Shown here one piece after another: positions 6,566-10,965 of a stretch of DNA of 10,965 nt (positions within the stretch are counted from its first letter, which is position 1; each line of letters starts with the position of its first letter). The notes under the pieces are model-generated. The model had not been told where the DNA came from. It made no database searches and was given only the letters and a program-made list of their open reading frames with translations. Both the position numbers and the translations under genes were made by a program. Origin of the DNA: Anaerolineales bacterium UBA6131 (GTDB lineage Bacteria > Chloroflexota > Anaerolineae > UBA2200); assembly GCA_002435875.1 (NCBI GenBank), contig DIVN01000059.1, forward strand, positions 25,308 to 36,272. The letters run 5' to 3'.

Positions 6566-7834
6566 TCAAACGGCAATCGCGCAGCGTTTGTGTTGGATAT
6601 GGTATTCATACTCGGCGCGGAACAAATTAAGCCCACTCAGAACTGGGTTTATGGCCGCGTCTCCCATGGGGCAGAACGTGTTGCCTTGAATGCCGTGTGC
6701 AATCTCTTCGAGCCTCTCTACGTCACCTGAGATACCTTTGCCACGCTCCAGGCGCTCGAGTATTTCCAGTATCCGCCGGGTTCCGACGCGGCACGGAGTG
6801 CAATGCCCACACGATTCGTGAGCAAAAAAGCGCAACAACCGGCGCGCAACATCAACCATACAGGTTGCCTCGTCCATAACCACAACGGCACCGGTCCCTA
6901 GCATTGTTCCTGCTGCCTCAAGCGTCTCGAAAGCCATGGGAGTGTCAAGTTGGCTAGGCAGAAGCATCGGTGTCGAGGCACCACCAGGAATGACCGCCTT
7001 GAGCTGTTTTCCGCGACTCATTCCGCCGCCGTATTCGAAGATGAGGTCTCGCAAAGGAACCCCTAGCGGTAGCTCAAAAACCCCGCGATTCCTGACATGG
7101 CCGCTGATGCAGAATAGCTTTGGTCCACTGCTTTTGGGCGTGCCAATGCTGGTGTACCATTCGGCGCCATGATTGACGATATGCGGCACATTTGCTAGCG
7201 TCTCGACGTTATGCACGAGGGTTGGTTTGCCCCAAAGGCCGACGTTGGCCGGATACGGTGGCTTCTTGCGCGGCTGGCCCCGTTTTCCTTCCAGTGACTC
7301 GATAAGCGCCGTTTCCTCGCCACAGATGTAGGCCCCCGCGCCGCGGTGAACAGAGAGGTCAAGCGAAAATGGGCTGCCGAGGATATTCTTCCCCAGGTAG
7401 CCCTGCGCGTACGCGTCGTCTATGGCCTTGATCCAGCGCTTGACGCCCAGGAAGAACTCTCCGCGAATGTACACAAAGGCCTTCTTCGCTCCTACTGCAT
7501 AACTGGCAATGACGACACCCTCAATGATCTGATGGGGATCTTTCTCCACCAGTTCGCGATCCTTGAAAGTGCCGGGCTCCCCTTCATCCGTGTTAACACA
7601 CACATACTTCTCCAAGTCAGGATCCTTGGGCATAAAGCTCCACTTGCGACCCGCCGGAAAACCTGCACCACCACGCCCGCGCAGGTTGGAGGCGATAAGC
7701 AGATCAATAACCTGTTGTGGGGTTTGCTCGCTCAGAACCTTCCGCAACGCCTGATAGCCGCCATTCGCGGTGTAGGTAGCCAGGCTCTCAGAGCGAGGCA
7801 GCCCGAAATTGCGAGTCAGAACGGCCTCAAGCAT
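6566..7834 (-). CDS. nuoF: NADH-binding subunit NuoF (51 kDa-type flavoprotein of complex I or a related dehydrogenase)
   Basis: 422 aa, the normal size of a plain NuoF; there is no extra N-terminal thioredoxin-like domain or C-terminal ferredoxin domain as in HndC/HydB of bifurcating hydrogenases. FMN/NADH site motifs are intact: GRGGAGFPAGRKW (53-65), NTDEGEPGTFKDR (81-93) and GAGAYICGEETALIESLEG (165-183). The N3-type [4Fe-4S] cluster ligands are C342, C345, C348 (SCGHCTPCR) and C388 (TFCPMGD). It oxidises NADH with FMN and passes electrons through the cluster. It overlaps nuoE by 8 bp and is surrounded by receiver genes. No nuoG, hydrogenase or formate dehydrogenase gene is in the window, so the complex it serves is unknown. 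Confidence 0.96.
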   Translation of the reverse strand: MLEAVLTRNFGLPRSESLATYTANGGYQALRKVLSEQTPQQVIDLLIASNLRGRGGAGFPAGRKWSFMPKDPDLEKYVCVNTDEGEPGTFKDRELVEKDPHQIIEGVVIASYAVGAKKAFVYIRGEFFLGVKRWIKAIDDAYAQGYLGKNILGSPFSLDLSVHRGAGAYICGEETALIESLEGKRGQPRKKPPYPANVGLWGKPTLVHNVETLANVPHIVNHGAEWYTSIGTPKSSGPKLFCISGHVRNRGVFELPLGVPLRDLIFEYGGGMSRGKQLKAVIPGGASTPMLLPSQLDTPMAFETLEAAGTMLGTGAVVVMDEATCMVDVARRLLRFFAHESCGHCTPCRVGTRRILEILERLERGKGISGDVERLEEIAHGIQGNTFCPMGDAAINPVLSGLNLFRAEYEYHIQHKRCAIAV

Positions 7835-8285
7835 GGTACCCCCTTAGAGTCTCAATGAGCTCATCTACCTTCTCGGGACTCATATGCTCGTATAGCGCAT
7901 CATTCACACGCATGGCTGGCGATGTGCCACACGACGCCAGGCATTGCACCGTCTCCAAGGTGAACAACCCGTCCGGTGTGGTCTGTCCTGGCTCAATACG
8001 CAGCTTTTTTCTGAGGTAGTCGAGAAGCGTATCCGCTCCGCCGACCAGATGGCAAGAGAGCCCTTCACAGACCTGCAAAACATATCGCCCCGTCGGATTC
8101 GTGCGATAGAGGCTGTAGAAGGTGGCCACGGAATACACGTCTGCTTTGGACACACCAAAGCGCTGTGCCACGCGCTCCAATGCGTCATCGCTCAGGTGGC
8201 CGCTCTGCTCCTGTGCAATGTAGAGGGCTGTGAGCAGCATCGCTCTCTTGGCCGGTTCGTGTACAATCTCGGTCCTGTTTGACAT
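7827..8285 (-). CDS. nuoE: NuoE, 24 kDa-type [2Fe-2S] thioredoxin-like subunit
   Basis: 152 aa. An N-terminal helical part (about 10-62, with GVSKADVYSVATFYSLY) is followed by a thioredoxin-like domain. It carries the four [2Fe-2S] ligands C73 and C78 (VCEGLSC), then C115 and C119 (QCLASC), the spacing conserved in NuoE/HoxE/HndA. It pairs with NuoF as the NADH-oxidising module. The start chosen has AGGAGG four bases upstream; an in-frame ATG ten codons earlier lacks one. The stop lies inside nuoF (8-bp overlap), implying coupled translation. The second receiver gene ends 33 bp before its start. Confidence 0.95.
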   Translation of the reverse strand: MSNRTEIVHEPAKRAMLLTALYIAQEQSGHLSDDALERVAQRFGVSKADVYSVATFYSLYRTNPTGRYVLQVCEGLSCHLVGGADTLLDYLRKKLRIEPGQTTPDGLFTLETVQCLASCGTSPAMRVNDALYEHMSPEKVDELIETLRGYHA

Positions 8286-8318
8286 ACTGCCTCCTGTGAG
8301 AGGATCGGCGTCCAAGTA

Positions 8319-8729
8319 TCAATCCTTGGGCTCGCCTTCGGCTTTTTGCGGGACAAGACGTGCGACCTCCTGCAAGAGCACGGCTGGATCAACCGGTTTG
8401 CTGAGAAATGCATCCACAGCAAGGTACTCATCGGTCGGGAAGACTCCGGCCTCATCCTTGCTCACGATGGCGGAGATCATGATCACAGGCACATGCCGCA
8501 GCAGGGGATCGTCGCGCATCTGGCGCGTCAGGTTCAGACCGTCCAGAACGTACGACATCATCACATCGAGAAGGGCAATATCGGGTGGATCTTGATGCAT
8601 CATCCCGAGGGCCTGCTCTGCAGTGGCCGCCACGCGGACGTTGTATCCCTGGGACTCGAGCACTATGCGGGTATAGTCCGCAAAATCAGGATCGTCGTCT
8701 ACGACGAGCACGTTGACTGAGGAGGACAT
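8319..8729 (-). CDS. Single-domain response regulator (receiver), FPTDEY type, second in the operon
   Basis: 136 aa. Receiver with acidic residues D11-D13, phospho-acceptor D55 in LLDVMMSYVLDG, S86 and K111 in FLSKPV. It has the same lengthened loop and the FPTDEYLAVD insert (97-106) as its neighbours. A charged tail of about ten residues (PQKAEGEPKD) follows the fold and is absent from the other receivers here. GGAGG lies six bases before the ATG. The gap to the upstream receiver gene is 15 bp, and nuoE follows after 33 bp. No DNA-binding or enzymatic domain is present. Confidence 0.92.
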   Translation of the reverse strand: MSSSVNVLVVDDDPDFADYTRIVLESQGYNVRVAATAEQALGMMHQDPPDIALLDVMMSYVLDGLNLTRQMRDDPLLRHVPVIMISAIVSKDEAGVFPTDEYLAVDAFLSKPVDPAVLLQEVARLVPQKAEGEPKD

Positions 8730-8744
8730 AGTTTGCCTCCGTCG

Positions 8745-9122
8745 CTACTTGCCAAGGAATTTGGCAACCCTGCTCAGAAGATCCTTGGGTTGTACAGGCT
8801 TGGAGATCCACGCGTCAATAGGAATGTACTCATCCGTTGGGAACATGCCCGCTGCAGGGCTATCGGCGATCGATGAGATCATAATCACGGGCACATCCTT
8901 CAGTTGCGGATCGCTGCTAATCGCGTGGCTGAGATTCAGTCCGTCCAAGACTGTAGACATCATGACATCAAGCAGCACAAGGTCAGGTCGCTCTGCCTTC
9001 ATCGAACGCAGGGCGTGTTCACCACTAGAGGCGGTGCGTACGGTGTAGCCTTCACTCTCCAGAATCGTCCGAGTGATCTCGACAAAATCCGGATCATCAT
9101 CCACTACCAAGACCGTGGCCAT
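8745..9122 (-). CDS. Single-domain response regulator (receiver), FPTDEY type, first single-domain copy
   Basis: 125 aa. Receiver with D8-D10, phospho-acceptor D52 in LLDVMMSTVLDG, S83 and K108 in WISKPV. FPTDEYIPID at 94-103. It is most like the receiver half of the preceding Lrp-fusion gene and the next receiver, so the set probably arose by tandem duplication. AGGAGG lies six bases before the ATG. It starts 37 bp after the Lrp-receiver gene and ends 15 bp before the next receiver gene. Confidence 0.92.
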   Translation of the reverse strand: MATVLVVDDDPDFVEITRTILESEGYTVRTASSGEHALRSMKAERPDLVLLDVMMSTVLDGLNLSHAISSDPQLKDVPVIMISSIADSPAAGMFPTDEYIPIDAWISKPVQPKDLLSRVAKFLGK

Positions 9123-9159
9123 TGCTATCCTCCTTCAGGTCCCATGCTTCGTTTGGCGT

Positions 9160-9987
9160 TCACAGCAAGAGTCGTTGTACCTCCTGCAGTAGTTGTTGAG
9201 GGCTGACGGGTTTGGAGAGAAAGTTCTCTACTGGCACGTATTCGTCGGTAGGAAACATCCCGGCATAGTCTGAACTGGCGATGGAGGACACCATCATGAT
9301 GGGCGTCCTCCGCAGCAGGACCTCCGACTTGATCCGCTTGGAGGCCTCAAGCCCATCGAGGATACTGCTCATCATAACATCCAGGATCACCAAGTCGGGC
9401 GCTTCGCGGCGCATCGCTGCGATTCCTTGTTCGCCATTGCTAGCCGAGATGACGCGAAATCCAGCCTTCTCCAGCACGAGGCGGGTGACCTCAACAAAGT
9501 CCGGGTCATCATCTACGATCAACACAACCCTACTTCCTTCTGAGGGCAGCACCCACTCATCGGACAACTTGATGTTCTTGAGAACGTGCGAAGTGGCTGT
9601 AGCATTGATGCCCTGGATGGGTGCCAAACGCACCGTCAAGAAACGGAGCAGCTCTTCATCAGAGGCAAAAACCGCGTCAACGATCAGGTCGTATTCACCG
9701 GTCGCGTAGCGCACCGAGCGCACCTCACGCATCGCCGCAAGTTGGTCTGCGATTTGGCCGGCACGTCCTAGATCGACGCGGATCATGATGACTGTCTCGA
9801 CGTCAAAGCCCAGTTTACTGGCATCGGGCACAGCGACAACGCGTATTGCACCGTCCGCCAGCAAGCGCTCGATACGCTTGCGCACAGTCCCTTCGGCAAC
9901 ACCAATCAAGCGTGCAATGTCCACATTGGACATTCGGCCGTCCCGCTGCAAGATCCCGATAATCTGCCGATCCGTCGCATCTATCAT
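9160..9987 (-). CDS. Lrp/AsnC-family transcription regulator fused to a C-terminal receiver domain
   Basis: 275 aa. Residues 1-50 form an AsnC-type helix-turn-helix (MIDATDRQIIGILQRDGRMS, then ARLIGVAEGTVRKRIERL). Residues 55-140 are the RAM/ligand-binding domain (FDVETVIMIRVD, YATGEYDLIVDAVF). After a linker near 141-151 comes a receiver (152-275) with D159-D161, phospho-acceptor D203 in ILDVMMSSILDG, S234 and K259 in FLSKPV, plus FPTDEY at 245-250. Ordinary Lrp proteins end near 150 aa, so this is a real fusion in one open frame. The start chosen is the ATG before IDATDRQ with AGGTG seven bases upstream; in-frame ATG and GTG codons at 10008 and 10029 lie too near or before the predicted transcription start. 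It is first in the operon and probably autoregulates, with DNA binding modified by phosphorylation and perhaps amino acids (inference). Confidence 0.92.
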   Translation of the reverse strand: MIDATDRQIIGILQRDGRMSNVDIARLIGVAEGTVRKRIERLLADGAIRVVAVPDASKLGFDVETVIMIRVDLGRAGQIADQLAAMREVRSVRYATGEYDLIVDAVFASDEELLRFLTVRLAPIQGINATATSHVLKNIKLSDEWVLPSEGSRVVLIVDDDPDFVEVTRLVLEKAGFRVISASNGEQGIAAMRREAPDLVILDVMMSSILDGLEASKRIKSEVLLRRTPIMMVSSIASSDYAGMFPTDEYVPVENFLSKPVSPQQLLQEVQRLLL

Positions 9988-10009
9988 GAATAGGCACCTG
10001 TCAGCCATC

Positions 10010-10029
10010 GTGATAACCCAGTGTATCAC
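10010..10029. promoter_or_regulatory. Inverted repeat over the operon -10 box (candidate operator)
   Basis: GTGATA and TATCAC form a perfect 6-8-6 dyad (10010-10015 and 10024-10029) covering the -10 box and start site of the Lrp-receiver operon. Lrp-family proteins bind dyads, and the gene product starts 23 bp away, so autoregulation is plausible. Confidence 0.4.
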
Positions 10030-10048
10030 CTTTTACGAAAATAGTCAA
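10020..10048 (-). promoter_or_regulatory. Candidate promoter of the Lrp-receiver/NuoEF/kinase operon
   Basis: Minus strand: TTGACT (10043-10048), a 17-bp spacer and TACACT (10020-10025). The expected start near 10013 leaves a leader of about 25 nt and supports the ATG at 9987. It is the only strong promoter visible ahead of the eight genes. Confidence 0.6.
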
Positions 10049-10052
10049 GTAT
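10042..10052 (-). promoter_or_regulatory. IscR/Rrf2-like half-site overlapping the operon -35 box
   Basis: On the minus strand ATACTTGACTA matches the left half of the known IscR type 1 site (ATASYYGACTR...). The right half is degenerate. Occupancy by the divergently encoded Rrf2 protein would block the promoter. The -35 consensus itself explains part of the match. Confidence 0.25.
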
Positions 10053-10063
10053 TTTGTATAGTT

Positions 10064-10108
10064 CTACGATATTCGTTTCCCCTACGAGTCTGTACTTGGT
10101 ATTCGTAG
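10064..10108. repeat. Short repeated elements CTACGA/TCGTAG and TATTCGT in the divergent spacer
   Basis: CTACGA occurs at 10064-10069 and 10082-10087 and its complement TCGTAG at 10103-10108, spaced 18 and 21 bp. TATTCGT occurs at 10070-10076 and 10100-10106. They lie in the AT-rich part of the spacer and could be regulator sites, but such short repeats may be chance. Confidence 0.25.
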
Positions 10109-10196
10109 CCAAGAGTTCAAGCCCACTGGCGTGATCGGGCTGCTCAACCGCTGCTGCTGATCGAGGCCAGTTATTGATGGTTTCGACCGCTTGCCT

Positions 10197-10225
10197 TTGT
10201 GTTTCGCGCAGATGTGTGTTACAAT
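10197..10225 (+). promoter_or_regulatory. Candidate promoter of the Rrf2 regulator gene
   Basis: TTGTGT (10197-10202), a 17-bp spacer and an extended -10, TGTTACAAT (10217-10225). Transcription would start near 10232, giving a short leader before the GGAGG ribosome site at 10245-10249. Confidence 0.55.
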
Positions 10226-10258
10226 CTCCCAGATTCGTCGGGACGGAGGGTAGACGCT

Positions 10259-10687
10259 GTGAGACTAACCCGGGGGACAGACTACGGCATCCGTGGTATC
10301 ATGTACCTGGCAACGCAGCCCCTTGACAAAGTAACGTTGCTCAAGAACATCGTGCAGAACGAACAAGTGCCAGAAAGCTATCTGGCAAAGATATTCCAAG
10401 ACCTGAACAAGGCTGGCCTGGTTCGCTCTCATCGTGGAGCCAAGGGCGGTTTTTCCCTGGCGCGACCAGCATCGGAGATTACCCTGCGGCAAATCATCGA
10501 GGCCCTGCAGGGGCCTATTTCCCTGAACAACTGTCTGGATATGCGGGAAGGCTGCGCCAATATGAGCGTGTGTGCCATATCTGAAGTGCTGCGAATCGCG
10601 CAGGAACAACTGATTGCCACCCTTGAGAGCAAGACACTGGATGTTCTTGCGGCTAGGGCATCGGAACTGAAAGCCCTCGCGGCTTAG
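10259..10687 (+). CDS. Rrf2-family transcription regulator with three cysteines (IscR/NsrR-like)
   Basis: 142 aa from a GTG start with GGAGG nine bases upstream; protein begins VRLTRGTDYGIRGIMYLATQ, the usual Rrf2 N-terminus. The winged helix spans about 1-70, with the VPESYLAKIFQDLNKAGLVRSHRGAKGGFSLAR wing region. C92, C99 and C105 (spacing x6, x5) sit in the loop where IscR and NsrR bind an Fe-S cluster, so it probably senses Fe-S status, oxygen or nitric oxide. Which of these cannot be told from sequence. A longer in-frame start at 10199 overlaps the promoter and is rejected. It is divergent from the redox operon, which contains the Fe-S proteins NuoE and NuoF and is therefore a natural target. 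Confidence 0.9.
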   Translation: MRLTRGTDYGIRGIMYLATQPLDKVTLLKNIVQNEQVPESYLAKIFQDLNKAGLVRSHRGAKGGFSLARPASEITLRQIIEALQGPISLNNCLDMREGCANMSVCAISEVLRIAQEQLIATLESKTLDVLAARASELKALAA

Positions 10688-10718
10688 GTGACCGAATTGG
10701 GGGACGCGCGCGACTGTT

Positions 10719-10747
10719 TTGACATCTGTAACAAGTTGATATAGAAT
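10719..10747 (+). promoter_or_regulatory. Strong sigma-70-like promoter of tRNA-Phe
   Basis: Perfect TTGACA (10719-10724), a 17-bp spacer and TAGAAT (10742-10747), the best promoter in the window. Transcription would start about 14 bp before the tRNA. Confidence 0.7.
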
Positions 10748-10767
10748 GGCAACGCTCTTGTGGATCC

Positions 10768-10840
10768 GCCGAGGTAGCTCAGATGGTAGAGCACTTGACT
10801 GAAAATCAAGGTGTCCCCAGTTCAAGTCTGGGCTTCGGCA
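10768..10840 (+). tRNA. tRNA-Phe (anticodon GAA)
   Basis: Full cloverleaf of 73 nt. Acceptor GCCGAGG pairs with CTTCGGC (one G-T wobble). The D-arm is GCTC...GAGC, the anticodon stem CTTGA/TCAAG with loop CTGAAAA (anticodon 10801-10803), the variable loop GTGTC and the T-arm CCCAG-TTCAAGT-CTGGG. The discriminator base is A. The 3' CCA is not encoded. Confidence 0.96.
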
Positions 10841-10855
10841 CTGAGCGATGAGTGG

Positions 10856-10965
10856 GCCAGAGTACTGGTCGGGCGACGGTAGTCGCCTCCGAGTTGCGCA
10901 GTAGCGCAACGCACTGCGCCAGAGTACTGGCTGGGCGACAGTAGTCGCCTCCGAGTTGCGCAGTA
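10856..10965 (+). repeat. 62-bp tandem repeat made of three small hairpins per unit, mostly AGTA loops (cut by the window edge)
   Basis: Copy 1 is 10856-10917; copy 2 starts at 10918 and is cut after 48 nt, with 45 of 48 bases identical. Each unit holds CCAG-AGTA-CTGG, GGCGAC-(G/A)GTA-GTCGCC and GTTGCGC-AGTA-GCGCAAC, joined by TC or CT, CCGA and GCACTGC. The stems are perfect and the loops are nearly always AGTA. It begins 15 bp after tRNA-Phe. No open frame, T-run or CRISPR spacer is associated with it. The function and the number of copies beyond the edge are unknown. Confidence 0.88.

Noticed and set aside
9988..10029. Longer Lrp-receiver protein from GTG or ATG upstream
   Set aside because: These starts lie at or almost at the predicted transcription start and lack ribosome sites; the family normally begins at MIDATDRQ.
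10265..10909. Minus-strand open frame of 214 codons opposite the Rrf2 gene and tRNA
   Set aside because: It runs antisense through a clear Rrf2 gene and a functional tRNA, so it is not a plausible gene.
10872..10910. Intrinsic terminator after tRNA-Phe
   Set aside because: The hairpins are not followed by a T-run and repeat in tandem, which does not fit a terminator.
10856..10965. CRISPR array
   Set aside because: The repeat units abut with only a constant 7-nt linker and have no unique spacers; units are internally multi-hairpin and no cas gene is present.

Overview
The window looks like a chromosomal segment of a moderately GC-rich bacterium. The wording of the ClpC N-terminus, a six-helix sensor kinase and an operon built around NuoE/NuoF would fit a Chloroflexota-like lineage. 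That placement is an inference from protein style, not a measured one. No transposase, integrase or phage gene is visible.

Left part, 1-2673, minus strand: the start of clpC runs off the left edge. Upstream of it lie a candidate clpC promoter and then a two-gene unit with a 4-bp ATGA overlap. That unit encodes a PAP (3',5'-bisphosphate nucleotide) phosphatase followed by a small sulfotransferase-type protein. The pairing makes biochemical sense, because sulfotransferases release PAP and the phosphatase removes it. Its promoter stands back to back with a plus-strand promoter that drives an unrecognised multi-pass membrane protein and a cyclic-nucleotide-binding-fold protein without a DNA-binding domain (2867-4056).

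Central part, 4104-9987, minus strand: eight tightly packed genes read from one sigma-70-like promoter near 10020-10048. In transcription order they encode an Lrp/AsnC regulator fused to a receiver domain, two single-domain receivers, NuoE, NuoF, a third single-domain receiver, a free-standing double ACT-domain protein and a membrane histidine kinase. All four receivers share the same unusual features: a one-residue insertion in the loop after the phospho-Asp, Ser in place of the usual Pro, and an FPTDEY insert before the conserved Lys. The kinase carries GGIENPF, matching the GGxxNPF quinone-binding heptapeptide of RegB/PrrB. I infer a redox or nutrient signalling unit that couples an NADH-oxidising module, a quinone-sensing kinase and amino-acid-sensing domains (Lrp, ACT). 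A second candidate promoter and a perfect 10-bp hairpin precede the ACT gene.

Right part, 9988-10965: a divergent regulatory region with a dyad over the -10 box of the operon and an IscR-like half-site over its -35 box. Next come an Rrf2/IscR-type regulator with three cysteines and a tRNA-Phe(GAA) with its own strong promoter. The window ends in a 62-bp tandem repeat. Each unit folds into three short perfect hairpins, nearly all with an AGTA loop, and the array is cut by the window edge. This array and the eight-gene redox operon are the most interesting parts of the window.
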